Assembly (NCBI RefSeq): GCF_000425365.1
Contig: NZ_AUDH01000001.1
Coordinates: 62,001-126,000, forward strand
Direction of reading: 5' to 3'
Origin: Rubritepida flocculans DSM 14296
Lineage (GTDB): Bacteria > Pseudomonadota > Alphaproteobacteria > Acetobacterales > Acetobacteraceae
DNA: 64,000 nt
The position numbers were made by a program, and so were the translations under genes. Of this stretch, positions 34,518 through 43,635 are shown piece after piece. The notes beneath the pieces are model-generated. The model had not been told where the DNA came from, made no database searches, and saw nothing but the letters and a program-made list of their open reading frames with translations. Position 1 is the first letter of the stretch. The number at the start of each line of letters is the position of its first letter.

Positions 34518-35405
34518 ATGTGGACACGCCGCGCGCTGGTCAGGACGGGGCTGGCCGGGGCGGGGCTGGCGGCGATGGCCGCCGGCGCCTGGGGCTTCGG
34601 CTATGAGCCCGTCTTTCCCCTGCATCTCGCCCGCTATCGGCCGGCGCCGCGGGGCTGGCCCGCGGGGCTGCGCCTGCGCATCGCCGCGCTGGCCGATCTG
34701 CACGCCGGCGCGCCGCTGATGACGCTCTCGCGCATCGCCGAGATCGTCGCCGCCACGAATGCGCTCGCGCCCGACATGGTGGTGCTGCTGGGCGATTACG
34801 GGCCGGTGAGCCGCCTCGTGCCGCGGCCCTATCCGCACGAGGCGGTGGCGGAGCTGCTCGCCGGGCTGCGGGCGCGCTGGGGCCGCTTCGCCATCGCCGG
34901 CAACCATGACTGGTGGGAGGACGCGGCGGCGATGGCGCGCGAGGCCGGCCGCCCCGCCATGCTGCGCGCGCTGGAGCGCGCGGGCTTCACCGTGCTGCAG
35001 AACGAGGCGCTGCGCCACCCCGCCGGCTTCTGGATCGCCGGGCTGGACAGCCAGATCGCCTTCCTGCCCAAGCGCGGCTGGCCGCGCATCGGCGCCGACG
35101 ACCTGCCCGCCACTCTGGCCCAGGCCCGGGACGAGGCGCCGCTGATCCTGCTCGCCCATGAGCCCGACATCTTCGCCGAGGCGCCGGCGCGCGCGACGCT
35201 GACGCTCTGCGGCCACACCCATGGCGGGCAGGTGCGGCTGCTGGGCTGGTCGCCGCGCGTGCCCTCGCGCTACGGCAACCGCTACGCCTATGGCCATGTG
35301 CGCGAGGCGGGGCGGGATCTCATCGTCTCGGGTGGGCTCGGCACCTCCAACATCCCCGTGCGCTTCGGCGTGCCGCCGGAGATCACGCTGGTGGAGCTGG
35401 GCTGA
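34518..35405 (+). CDS. Membrane-anchored metallophosphoesterase (YkuE-like)
   Basis: A 295-residue calcineurin-like phosphoesterase with an N-terminal hydrophobic anchor or signal (residues 8-30). All metal-site motifs are visible in order: ADLHAG (D-x-H), GDYG (GDx), GNHD, LLAHEPD and GHTHGGQ. This YkuE-type subfamily contains phosphohydrolases acting outside the cytoplasm or on lipid-linked substrates. The start is ATG 34518 (MWTRRALVRTG); a longer in-frame reading upstream overlaps the divergent photolyase-like gene. The stop is 9 bases from the convergent acyl-CoA synthetase. Confidence 0.9.
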   Translation: MWTRRALVRTGLAGAGLAAMAAGAWGFGYEPVFPLHLARYRPAPRGWPAGLRLRIAALADLHAGAPLMTLSRIAEIVAATNALAPDMVVLLGDYGPVSRLVPRPYPHEAVAELLAGLRARWGRFAIAGNHDWWEDAAAMAREAGRPAMLRALERAGFTVLQNEALRHPAGFWIAGLDSQIAFLPKRGWPRIGADDLPATLAQARDEAPLILLAHEPDIFAEAPARATLTLCGHTHGGQVRLLGWSPRVPSRYGNRYAYGHVREAGRDLIVSGGLGTSNIPVRFGVPPEITLVELG

Positions 35406-35414
35406 GGCCGCGCC

Positions 35415-37136
35415 TTACGCCAGGCCCTGCACCGTCTCCTGGTGGCGTTCCAGCACCTGGCGGCGCTTGACCTTCATGGTCGGCGTGAGCAGCCCGTTCT
35501 CCACCGTGAAGGGCTCGGGCAGCAGGGCCCAGCGGCGGATGCGCTCCACCGGCGAGAGCTTCGCGTTCACCCGGGCCACGGCGGCGGCGATGCTCTCGGC
35601 CTGGCCCTCGGCGGCGACGAGCAGCGCCACCACCCCGGCCATGCCTTCGCCCGCCGCCACGGCCTGGGCGATCTCGGGCTCGCCCACCAGCAGCGCCTCG
35701 ATCTTGGAGGGGGCGATCATGTCGCCGCCCAGCAGCTTGATGAAGTCGCGCTTGCGGTCGGTGATGATGAGGCGGCCCGCCGCGTCCAGCCGGCCCACAT
35801 CGCCGGTGTGCAGCCAGGTCTCGCCCGCCGCGTCGGGGCGCAGCGCGGCGGCGGTGGCCTCGGGGTTGTTCCAGTAGCCGTCCATCACCAGCCCGCCGCG
35901 CACCAGGATTTCGCCATCCTCGGCGATGCGGACCTGCACGCCGGGCAGCGGCAGGCCTACCGTGCGCCGGTCATTGTCCCAGGGCAGGTTCACGCTGATC
36001 ACCGGCCCCGCCTCGCTCTGCCCGTAGCCCTGGATCACCGGCAGGCCGAGGGCGAGGAAGAAGCCCGAGAGCTCCGGATCGAGCCGCGCGCCGCCGGAGA
36101 CCAGCGCCTTCACCCCGCCGCCGAAGCGGGCGCGGATCTTGTCGCGCACCAGCCGGTCCAGCACCGCGTCCTGCAGGCGCTCCATCGGGCCGAGCGGCGG
36201 GCCGTCGAGCTTGCGCAGGCCGAGAGCGAGGGCCCGCTCGAACAGCGCCTTCTTCAGCCCGCCATCCTTCTCCACCTGCGCGGCGATGCGCCCGCGCAGC
36301 ACCTCGAAGAGCCGCGGCACGGCGGTGAGGACGGCGGGCCTGTGTTCCGCCATCTCGGCCGCCAGCCGGTCGGCCCCGCGGGAGAAGACCAGCTCCATGC
36401 CGAAGGAGGGCAGCAGGAAGCCGCCCACCGTGTGCTCGTAGCTGTGCGACATGGGCAGGAAGGAGAGGTAGCGCTCGCCCTCCACCCCCAGCCGCTCGAT
36501 CAGCGGGCGCACCCCTTCGCGGTTCGCCAGCATGGCGCGGTGCGGCAGCATCACCCCCTTGGGCGCGCCGCCCGTGCCCGAGGTGTAGATGAGGCAGGCG
36601 AGGCGGCCGGGCGGGATCTGCTCCACCTCCGCCAGCAGCGCCGCGACATCGCCCGGCACGGCCTCCAGCTCGGCGAAGGGGCGGGCGGCCATGCCGGGGG
36701 GCATGGGCTCCATGCAGGCCAGCAGCTCGAGCCCCGCGACGCGCGCCGCGGCGGCCTGCACCGTCTGCGCCAGGTTGGCGGTGGAGACGATGGCCACGCG
36801 CGCCCCGGAATCGCGCAGGATATGCGCGTGGTCCGCCACGGTGTTCGTCACATAGGTCGGCACGGTGACGGCGCCGATCGCCATGATGGCGACGTCGGCG
36901 ATCAGGAACTCCGGCCGGTTCTCGCTGACCAGCAGCACCCTGTCGCCGGGCATCACGCCGGCCGCGCGCAGGCCGCGGGCGAGGGCGGCCACGCGCAGCG
37001 CGAACTCGCCCCAGGCGATGCGCGCCCAGCCCTGCTCCTTCCAGTGGTGGAACAGCACGCGCTCCGGCCGCGAGGCGGCGAGGCCGAGCATCATGTGGGG
37101 CAGGCTGCCCCAGACGGACGTGTCGCGCGCCGGCAT
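35415..37136 (-). CDS. Long-chain acyl-CoA synthetase (AMP-forming)
   Basis: A 573-residue ANL-superfamily ligase of the long-chain FadD/FAA type: P-loop IYTSGTGGAPKGVMLPH, then PMSHSYEHTVGGF, the acyl-binding/linker region QGYGQSEAGPVIS, hinge ITDRKRDFIKLLGGDMI and C-terminal lysine TMKVKRRQVL. It activates fatty acids with ATP and CoA, probably at the membrane. The start is taken as ATG 37136 (MPARDTSVWG) because a run of G residues lies 6-13 bases upstream. An in-frame ATG at 37205 coincides with the divergent peptidase start and is less likely. It shares a 67-base divergent promoter region with pepF. Confidence 0.92.
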   Translation of the reverse strand: MPARDTSVWGSLPHMMLGLAASRPERVLFHHWKEQGWARIAWGEFALRVAALARGLRAAGVMPGDRVLLVSENRPEFLIADVAIMAIGAVTVPTYVTNTVADHAHILRDSGARVAIVSTANLAQTVQAAAARVAGLELLACMEPMPPGMAARPFAELEAVPGDVAALLAEVEQIPPGRLACLIYTSGTGGAPKGVMLPHRAMLANREGVRPLIERLGVEGERYLSFLPMSHSYEHTVGGFLLPSFGMELVFSRGADRLAAEMAEHRPAVLTAVPRLFEVLRGRIAAQVEKDGGLKKALFERALALGLRKLDGPPLGPMERLQDAVLDRLVRDKIRARFGGGVKALVSGGARLDPELSGFFLALGLPVIQGYGQSEAGPVISVNLPWDNDRRTVGLPLPGVQVRIAEDGEILVRGGLVMDGYWNNPEATAAALRPDAAGETWLHTGDVGRLDAAGRLIITDRKRDFIKLLGGDMIAPSKIEALLVGEPEIAQAVAAGEGMAGVVALLVAAEGQAESIAAAVARVNAKLSPVERIRRWALLPEPFTVENGLLTPTMKVKRRQVLERHQETVQGLA

Positions 37137-37203
37137 CCGGAAATCCCCCCCTGACCTGGCCCTGCTGGCTTGGCCCCCCGTGTTCGCCGCATATATGGGA
37201 GCC

Positions 37204-39018
37204 ATGCAAGACCGTCCTTCGCCCCTTTTCGCCCCGCTCGACGCCTCCGCAGGGGGGGGCGGGCTGCCCGCCTGGGATCTCTCCGATCTCTACGCCGGGC
37301 CGGACGATCCGGCCCTGGCGGCGGACCTCGCGCGCGCCGAGGCCGATGCCGCGGCGTTCCAGGAGCGGTTCTCCGGCCGGCTCGCCGGGCTCTCGGGCGA
37401 GGCGCTGGCCGGGGCGATCGCGGAATACGAGCGCATCGAGGAAATCCTCGGCCGCATCATGAGCTTCGCGCAGCTCCGCTTCTCCGGCGACGCGAAGGAT
37501 CCCGAGAACGGCCGCTTCTACGGCACCATGCAGGAGAAGGTGACGGCCATCTCCTCGCACCTCGTCTTCTTCACGCTGGAGCTGAACCGCATCGAGGAGC
37601 CGGCGCTGGAGGCGAAGCTGAAGGCGAGCCCGGCGCTGGCGCGCTACCGCCCCTGGCTGCGCGACCTGCGGGTGTGGCTGCCGCACCAGCTCTCCGACGA
37701 GATGGAGCGGCTGCTGCACGAGAAGGACGTCTCGGGCCGCGCCGCCTGGAACCGGCTGTTCGACGAGACGCTGGCGACCATGACGGTGCCCGTCTCGGGC
37801 GAGGAGCTCTCGGTCAGCGCCGCGCTCAACAAGCTCTCCGATCCCGACCGCGCGGTGCGCGAGGCCGCGGCGAAGGGCGTCTCCGAGGCCTTCGGCAGCC
37901 GCATCCGCCTCTTCACCCTCATCACCAACACGCTGGTGAAGGACAAGGAGGTGATGGACCGCTGGCGCAAGCATCCGCGCCCGGGCTCCGCCCGCAACCT
38001 TTCGAACATGGTCGAGGACGAGGTGGTGGACGCGCTGGTGGAGGCGGTGCGCGCCGCCTATCCGCGCCTGTCGCACCGCTACTACGCGATGAAGGCGAAG
38101 TGGCTGGGCCTCGAGAAGCTGCAGCACTGGGACCGCAACGCCCCGCTGCCGCGCGACGAGGACGCGACGATCCCCTGGAGCGAGGCGGTGGCGCGGGTGC
38201 GCGCCGCCTATGCCGCCTTCTCGCCCGAGCTCGAGCGCCTGGCCGCGCCCTTCTTCGAGAAGCCCTGGATCGACGCCGCGCTGCGCCCGGGCAAGGCCTC
38301 GGGCGCCTTCGCGCACCCCACCGTGCCCTCGGCGCACCCCTATCTGCTGCTGAATTACCACGGCAAGGCGCGCGACGTGATGACCCTCGCGCACGAGCTG
38401 GGCCATGGCGTGCACCAGCGCCTCGCCGCCTCCCAGGGCTACCTGATGAGCGGCACGCCGCTCACCCTCGCCGAGACGGCGAGCGTCTTCGGCGAGATGC
38501 TCACCTTCCGCGCCATGCTCGACGCCGAGGCCGACCCGGCGAAGCGCCGCCTGCTGCTGGCCGGCAAGGTCGAGGACATGCTGAACACGGTGGTGCGGCA
38601 GATCGCCTTCTACCGCTTCGAGACGCTGCTGCACGAGGAGCGCCGCCAGGGCGAGCTCAGCCACGAGCGCATCGGCGAGCTGTGGATGCAGGTGCAGACC
38701 GAGAGCCTCGGCCCCGCCTTCGACTTCACGCCCGACTACGCCGTGTATTGGGCCTACATCCCGCACTTCGTGCACTCGCCCTTCTACGTCTATGCCTACG
38801 CCTTCGGGGATTGCCTGGTGAACGCGCTCTACGGCGTGTACCGCGACGGCGCCGTGCCGGATTTCGAGCGGAAGTACCTGGAGATGCTGCGCGCCGGCGG
38901 CACGCTGCGCCACAAGGAGCTGCTCGCCCCCTTCGGCCTCGACGCCTCGAAGCCCGAGTTCTGGAACCGCGGCCTCGAGGTCATCGCGGGCTTCATCGAC
39001 GAGCTGGAGGCGGCGTGA
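37204..39018 (+). CDS. pepF: Oligoendopeptidase F family metallopeptidase (M3)
   Basis: A 604-residue cytoplasmic zinc peptidase of family M3. The HEXXH motif is HELGH at H397-H401 (LAHELGHGVHQ), and the third ligand lies in the following TLAETASVFGEML segment. The C-terminal FDFTPDYAVYWAYIPHF and PFYVYAYAFGD are typical of PepF of the plasmid-independent clade. It cleaves short peptides. The start ATG 37204 sits a few bases after a CATATATG element that may be part of the promoter. The ABC1-family gene follows on the same strand after 31 bases. Confidence 0.94.
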   Translation: MQDRPSPLFAPLDASAGGGGLPAWDLSDLYAGPDDPALAADLARAEADAAAFQERFSGRLAGLSGEALAGAIAEYERIEEILGRIMSFAQLRFSGDAKDPENGRFYGTMQEKVTAISSHLVFFTLELNRIEEPALEAKLKASPALARYRPWLRDLRVWLPHQLSDEMERLLHEKDVSGRAAWNRLFDETLATMTVPVSGEELSVSAALNKLSDPDRAVREAAAKGVSEAFGSRIRLFTLITNTLVKDKEVMDRWRKHPRPGSARNLSNMVEDEVVDALVEAVRAAYPRLSHRYYAMKAKWLGLEKLQHWDRNAPLPRDEDATIPWSEAVARVRAAYAAFSPELERLAAPFFEKPWIDAALRPGKASGAFAHPTVPSAHPYLLLNYHGKARDVMTLAHELGHGVHQRLAASQGYLMSGTPLTLAETASVFGEMLTFRAMLDAEADPAKRRLLLAGKVEDMLNTVVRQIAFYRFETLLHEERRQGELSHERIGELWMQVQTESLGPAFDFTPDYAVYWAYIPHFVHSPFYVYAYAFGDCLVNALYGVYRDGAVPDFERKYLEMLRAGGTLRHKELLAPFGLDASKPEFWNRGLEVIAGFIDELEAA

Positions 39019-39049
39019 TGCGCGCCCCCCTCGCGCCGGTGCGCCGCTG

Positions 39050-40411
39050 ATGGCGGAGAAGGGCAGCACCCTGTTCGGCGAGGTGCGGCGCATGGTCCGC
39101 ACCTCCGGCGCCGTCACGGGCATCGCCGCGCGCGTGGCGGGCGAACGCTACCTCGGCATCAAGACCAACAAGGACCGCCACGCGGAGGATCTCAAGGCCA
39201 TCCTCGGCGGGCTCAAGGGGCCGATGATGAAGGTGGCGCAGTTCCTCGCCACCATCCCCGACGCGCTGCCGGCGGAATACGCGAAGGAGCTCGCGACGCT
39301 GCAGTCCAACGCCCCGCCCATGGGCTGGGCCTTCGTGCGCCGGCGCATGAGCAGCGAGCTGGGGCCGGACTGGCAGAAGCATTTCTCCCGCTTCGGGCAG
39401 GAGGCGGCGGCGGCCGCCTCGCTCGGCCAGGTGCACCGCGCCACCCTCACCGACGGCACGGAGGTGGCCTGCAAGCTGCAATACCCCGACATGCCGAGCG
39501 TGGTGGAGGCCGATCTCAAGCAGCTCAAGCTCGGCCTGCAGCTCTACCAGCGCATGGACAGCGCGCTGGACAACGAGGACGCCTACGCCGAGATCGCGGA
39601 GAGGCTGCGCGAGGAGCTCGACTACACGCGCGAGGCGGCGCACCAGCGCCTCTACCGCCTGATGCTGGCGGACGAGCCGGCGGTGCATGTGCCCGCGCCG
39701 ATCGACGCGCTGACCACCACCCGCCTGCTGACCATGACCTGGCTCGATGGCGGCTCCATCCTCAAGCGCCTCGACGAGAACCCGCCGCTCGAGGAGCGCA
39801 ACGCCTATGCCCGGGCGCTCTTCGCCGCCTGGTACAAGCCGGTCTATCGCTACGGCGTGATCCATGGGGATCCGCATCTCGGCAACTACCAGGTGCGGGC
39901 CGATGGCGGGATCAATCTGCTCGACTTCGGCGTGGTGCGGATCTTCCCCGCCCGGTTCATCGCCGGCGTGATCACGCTCTACGAGGCGGTGCGCGACGGC
40001 GACGACGAGAAGGCGCATCACGCCTTCGAGATCTGGGGCTTCCGCAACCTCTCGCGCGAGACGATGCTGGTGCTGAAGCAGTGGGCCGATTTCCTCTACG
40101 AGCCGCTGCTGACGGACCGCGTGCGCCTCATCCAGCAATCCGACGACCCGACCTATGGCCGGCAGGTGGCGCAGGCCGTGCATGCGGGGCTGAAGAAGAC
40201 GGGCGGCGTGCGCATCCCGCGCGAATTCCCGCTGATGGACCGCGCGGCCATCGGCCTCGGCAGCGTGTTCTTCCGCCTGAAGGCGGAGCTGAACTGGCAC
40301 CGCATGTTCCAGGAGCTGATCGAGGGCTTCCAGGAGGAGGAGCTGGCCGCGCGCCAGGCCGCCGCGCTGGCCGAGGCGCGCGTGCCCGCCCCCCTCACCG
40401 CGCCGGGCTGA
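39050..40411 (+). CDS. ABC1/AarF/UbiB atypical kinase family protein
   Basis: A 453-residue UbiB/ADCK-like protein. The KxGQ-type motif region reads KGPMMKVAQF, the alanine-rich nucleotide loop is AAAAASLGQVH, the lysine is in ACKLQYP, and the catalytic and metal motifs are IHGDPHLGNY and LLDFGVVRI. Family members act as ATPases supporting ubiquinone biosynthesis or lipid handling. No C-terminal membrane helices are obvious, unlike E. coli UbiB, so it is closer to the soluble AarF-like branch. It overlaps the convergent HpaI-type aldolase gene by 17 bases. Confidence 0.9.
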   Translation: MAEKGSTLFGEVRRMVRTSGAVTGIAARVAGERYLGIKTNKDRHAEDLKAILGGLKGPMMKVAQFLATIPDALPAEYAKELATLQSNAPPMGWAFVRRRMSSELGPDWQKHFSRFGQEAAAAASLGQVHRATLTDGTEVACKLQYPDMPSVVEADLKQLKLGLQLYQRMDSALDNEDAYAEIAERLREELDYTREAAHQRLYRLMLADEPAVHVPAPIDALTTTRLLTMTWLDGGSILKRLDENPPLEERNAYARALFAAWYKPVYRYGVIHGDPHLGNYQVRADGGINLLDFGVVRIFPARFIAGVITLYEAVRDGDDEKAHHAFEIWGFRNLSRETMLVLKQWADFLYEPLLTDRVRLIQQSDDPTYGRQVAQAVHAGLKKTGGVRIPREFPLMDRAAIGLGSVFFRLKAELNWHRMFQELIEGFQEEELAARQAAALAEARVPAPLTAPG

Positions 40412-41150
40412 GAAAACCCCTCACCCCCGCGCCGATCAGGCGCGGCAGATGCGTGTAGATGTAGCGGCAGCCCGAGGCGATCACCTCGGGCAGGTTCTCC
40501 GCCGTCGCGGGCATGCCGGGCGTGCGCCCCGCGGCGCGGATGCGCGCGAGCGTGCCGGCGATCGCCGCGGCCACGGGCGGCGCCTTCGGCTCGCCCGGGA
40601 AGCCCATGGATTGCGAGAGATCGGAGGGGCCGATGAAGAACACGTCCACCCCCTCGACGGCGAGGATCTCCTCGATGTTCGCCACCGCCTCCTCATGCTC
40701 GATCTGCACGCAGACGAGCGAATGCGCATTGGCCTGCGCAGCGAAGTCGGCCATGCGCGCGCCCAGCCCCCAGCGGTCCGGCCGCGTGCCGGCGGCGAGG
40801 CCGCGCGCCGCCCCGGGGCCGAACTTCACGGCGGAGACGGCGCGCCGCGCCTCCTCGGCCGTGTTCACATGCGGCACCTGCACGCCCGCCACGCCGCGGT
40901 CCATCATCGCCTGGATGTCGGCCGCCGCATTGCTGCGCGGCCGCGCGATGGCGGTGATCCCGACCGCATCGGCCGCCATCGCCATCACCTCGACATCGGC
41001 GGGCGAGAGCGAGCCGTGCTCCGTGTCCAGCAGCACCCAGTCGAAGCCGGCATGGCCCAGCATCTCGACGAGCTGCGGCGAGGGGAACATGAGCGAACAG
41101 CCCAGCGCCGCCTCGCCGCGCGCCATCTTCGCCTTCATGCGGTTGGTCAT
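40395..41150 (-). CDS. HpcH/HpaI family aldolase
   Basis: A 251-residue class II aldolase of the HpaI/2,4-dihydroxyhept-2-ene-1,7-dioate aldolase family: GFDWVLLDTEHGSLS, catalytic-arginine region IARPRSN, metal-binding glutamate in VQIEHEEAVANIEEI and DVFFIGPSDLSQSMG. It catalyses reversible aldol cleavage giving pyruvate or a related 2-oxo acid. It is the last gene of a minus-strand run (TRAP QM, BKACE, LCCL/OmpA, HpaI), 3 bases after the LCCL/OmpA gene, though functional linkage to that gene is doubtful. The extreme 3' end overlaps the convergent ABC1-family gene. Confidence 0.92.
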   Translation of the reverse strand: MTNRMKAKMARGEAALGCSLMFPSPQLVEMLGHAGFDWVLLDTEHGSLSPADVEVMAMAADAVGITAIARPRSNAAADIQAMMDRGVAGVQVPHVNTAEEARRAVSAVKFGPGAARGLAAGTRPDRWGLGARMADFAAQANAHSLVCVQIEHEEAVANIEEILAVEGVDVFFIGPSDLSQSMGFPGEPKAPPVAAAIAGTLARIRAAGRTPGMPATAENLPEVIASGCRYIYTHLPRLIGAGVRGFLSPAR

Positions 41151-41153
41151 GGG

Positions 41154-42605
41154 TCAGTCGGTCCTCTCCGCCTCCACGCGGCGGTTCAGCGCGCGCCCCG
41201 CGGCCGTGTCGTTGTCGGCGATGGGCTCGTTCGCGCCGCGCCCCGCGGCCGCGAGGCGCTCGGCGGCGATGCCGTTGGCCGTCAGCCAGTCCCGCACCGC
41301 CTCGGCGCGGCGGCGGCTGAGCGGATCGTTGATGGCGGGGCTGCCCTGGCTGTCGGTGTGGCCGGTCAGGGAGAGGCGCATCCCCGGCTCGGCCTCCAGC
41401 GCGGCGCGAAGCTGCGCGAGCAGCGCCAGCGCGGGCGGATCGAGCTCGGCGGAGCCGATGCGGAAGTTCACATAGAGCGTGACGCGCCCCAGGCGGCGCA
41501 GGCTGTCGGCGATGGGCGGCTGCACGGGCGGGCCCGGCTCGGTGTTCTGCGGCCCCTCGAAACGGAAGCCGGAGGGGTAGGGCTGGGTCCAGGCGCGGGT
41601 CTCCACGCCGTGGCGCGTGCTGGCCGCCCAGCGGCTGGCGCCCGGCGTCATCCGCACCGTCACCGCCCCGCCGGTGACGGGGACCACCCCGGCATGGCGC
41701 GCCGCGCGGCAGGTGGCGCTGTCGGCCGTGTAGGGGCCGCTGCCCCAGACGGTGGCGTTGCGCAGCACCGCCTCGCCGGTGCAGACGCAGTCCAGGCGCT
41801 CCTCCGTGCCGGAGAAGGCGGTCATGTTGTCGGGGCAGAGGCGCGGGCCCGGCGCCTCGGGCAGATCGAAGCGGAAGCTGGCGCGCCAGGGGCCGAAATT
41901 CTGCGAGGCGACGCCGTTCTGCGTGGTGCCCAGATAGCGCGGCAGGCCAGGGAGCAGGCGCACCAGCACCTCCCCGCCCGCCCGGCGCACCGCCCCCGCG
42001 TGCAGGGCGGCGCGGCAGAGGGCGCTGTCGGAGGTGTAGGCGTCGGTGCCCCATATGGTCGCGGCGCGCTGCGTGGCCTCGGGCGTGCAGCGGCAGCGCA
42101 GCGGCGGGGCGTCGGGCGCCTGGGCGAGCATGGTGTCCGGGCAGGGCGGCACGGGCGGCGGGGCGGCCGGCGCGGCGGCTGCGGCGGCGGGCGGCGCGTC
42201 GCTGACGCCCTCGAAGCGGAAGCTCGCGCGGAAGGGCCCGTATTCGGTGGTGGTGACGCCGTTGCGCCGGCTGCCCTCGAAGCGCGGCTCCGCCCCGCCC
42301 ATGCGCAGCGTGACGGGGCCGCCGCGCTCGGTGATCAGCCCCGCATGGCGCGCGGCGCGGCAGATGTCGCTGTCGGCCGTATAGGGGTGGCTGCCCCAGA
42401 CGCTGCGCGCCCCGCCATCGGTGCAGAGGCAGGTGACGGGCTCGGCCCGGCCGATGAAGCCCAGCGCGTCGCGCGGGCAGGCCGGCAGGAGCCCCGTCGC
42501 GGGCTGCGCCGCCGCCACCGAGACGGCGCCGGCCAGCGCGAGCAGAACGCCCGCGAGCCAGCGGCCCGCGGCGCGGAGGGAGGAAAGGGGCGGCGGGGCG
42601 CGCAT
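41154..42605 (-). CDS. Triple-LCCL-domain protein with C-terminal OmpA/peptidoglycan-binding domain
   Basis: A 483-residue exported protein. After a signal peptide (about 12-33) come three LCCL domains at roughly 43-132, 155-246 and 257-349. Each has the pattern C-x-C, then V/I-W-G-x-x-x-Y-T-x-D-S/D, C-R-A-A-x-H-A-G, and GG before a beta strand. Residues 375-480 form an OmpA-like domain: FRIGSAELDP, TGHTDSQGS and NDPLSRRRAEAV, with the peptidoglycan-binding aspartate and arginine present (D418, R432). The protein is probably anchored to peptidoglycan in the periplasm, presenting LCCL modules for ligand binding. LCCL domains bind lipid or LPS in animal proteins; the bacterial role is unknown. 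The start is ATG 42605 with a weak ribosome-binding site. Confidence 0.88.
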   Translation of the reverse strand: MRAPPPLSSLRAAGRWLAGVLLALAGAVSVAAAQPATGLLPACPRDALGFIGRAEPVTCLCTDGGARSVWGSHPYTADSDICRAARHAGLITERGGPVTLRMGGAEPRFEGSRRNGVTTTEYGPFRASFRFEGVSDAPPAAAAAAPAAPPPVPPCPDTMLAQAPDAPPLRCRCTPEATQRAATIWGTDAYTSDSALCRAALHAGAVRRAGGEVLVRLLPGLPRYLGTTQNGVASQNFGPWRASFRFDLPEAPGPRLCPDNMTAFSGTEERLDCVCTGEAVLRNATVWGSGPYTADSATCRAARHAGVVPVTGGAVTVRMTPGASRWAASTRHGVETRAWTQPYPSGFRFEGPQNTEPGPPVQPPIADSLRRLGRVTLYVNFRIGSAELDPPALALLAQLRAALEAEPGMRLSLTGHTDSQGSPAINDPLSRRRAEAVRDWLTANGIAAERLAAAGRGANEPIADNDTAAGRALNRRVEAERTD

Positions 42606-42652
42606 CGCCCCCAGCTTGGCCGAGCTGCGGCGCGGGCGCGAGTCCCGGGGGA

Positions 42653-43588
42653 TCAGAAGCTCACCCTGTCCCCGCCCTTGAGCTTCAGCATCTCCCGCGC
42701 CTCGGCCGGCGTGGCGATCTCGCGGCCCAGCTCCTCCAGGATGCGGCGGATCTTCGCCACCTGCTCGGCGTTGCTCGTGGCCTGGCGGCCGGGGCCGATC
42801 CAGAGGCTGTCCTCGAGCCCCACGCGCACATTGCCGCCGAGGATGCCGGCCATGGTGCAGAAGGGCATCTGGTGGCGGCCGGCGGCGAGCACGCTCCACA
42901 CATAGGCGTCGCCGAACAGGCGGTCGGCCGTCTCGCGCATGAAGTGGAGGTTGCGCGGCTCCGCGCCGATGCCGCCCAGGATGCCGAAGATGGTCTGCAC
43001 GAAGAGCGGCGGCTCCACCACCTTGCGGTCGAGCATGTGCGCGAGGTTGTAGAGGTGCCCCACGTCGTAGCACTCGAACTCGAAGCGCGTGCCGTGGCCC
43101 TTGCCCAGCCGCTCCACCACCTGCTCGATGTCCTGGAAGGTGTTGCGGAAGATGTAGTTGGTGGTGCCCTCGAGATAGGGCCTCTCCCACTCGTGCTTCC
43201 ACTGCTTCACCCGCGCGGCGCTGGGCGCGATGTTGAAGTTCATCGAGCCCATGTTGAGGCTGCACATCTCGGGGCTCGCCCGCAGCGGCGCGGCGAGGCG
43301 CTCGTCCAGCGTCATGCCGAGGCCGCCGCCGGTGGTGATGTTCAGCACCGCGTCGGTGGACTGCTTGATGACCGGCAGGAACTGCATGAACACGGCCGGG
43401 TCCGGCGTGGGGCGGCCGTCGTTGGGATCGCGCGCGTGCAGGTGGATGATGGCCGCCCCCGCCTCGGCCGCGGCGATGGACTGCTGGGCGATCTCGGCCG
43501 GCGTGATGGGCAGGTGCGGCGACATCGAGGGCGTGTGGATCGCCCCCGTCACGGCGCAGGTGATGATGACCTTGTTGCTGGCGGGCAT
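42653..43588 (-). CDS. BKACE family beta-keto acid cleavage protein (3-keto-5-aminohexanoate cleavage type)
   Basis: A 311-residue TIM-barrel enzyme of the BKACE (DUF849) family: VIITCAVTGAIHTPS at the N-terminus, zinc-binding HLHARDP, NITTGGGLGMT, the NMGSMNFN segment and the C-terminal GILGGNVRVGLEDSLW. These enzymes condense a beta-keto acid with acetyl-CoA and split it into acetoacetate and a new acyl-CoA. The start ATG 43588 is preceded by GGGAGGA. It lies 47 bases downstream of a TRAP permease gene, so the TRAP system may import the keto-acid precursor. The specific substrate cannot be assigned. Confidence 0.93.
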   Translation of the reverse strand: MPASNKVIITCAVTGAIHTPSMSPHLPITPAEIAQQSIAAAEAGAAIIHLHARDPNDGRPTPDPAVFMQFLPVIKQSTDAVLNITTGGGLGMTLDERLAAPLRASPEMCSLNMGSMNFNIAPSAARVKQWKHEWERPYLEGTTNYIFRNTFQDIEQVVERLGKGHGTRFEFECYDVGHLYNLAHMLDRKVVEPPLFVQTIFGILGGIGAEPRNLHFMRETADRLFGDAYVWSVLAAGRHQMPFCTMAGILGGNVRVGLEDSLWIGPGRQATSNAEQVAKIRRILEELGREIATPAEAREMLKLKGGDRVSF

Positions 43589-43635
43589 GGCGCGTCCTCC
43601 CTCTCCTCTGCGGGGAGAGTGCCGCGCCGCGCCCC

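Noticed and set aside
35971-39123. A long minus-strand frame across the acyl-CoA synthetase and pepF genes
   Set aside because: It is out of frame with the synthetase and antisense to the HELGH-containing peptidase; no domain content.
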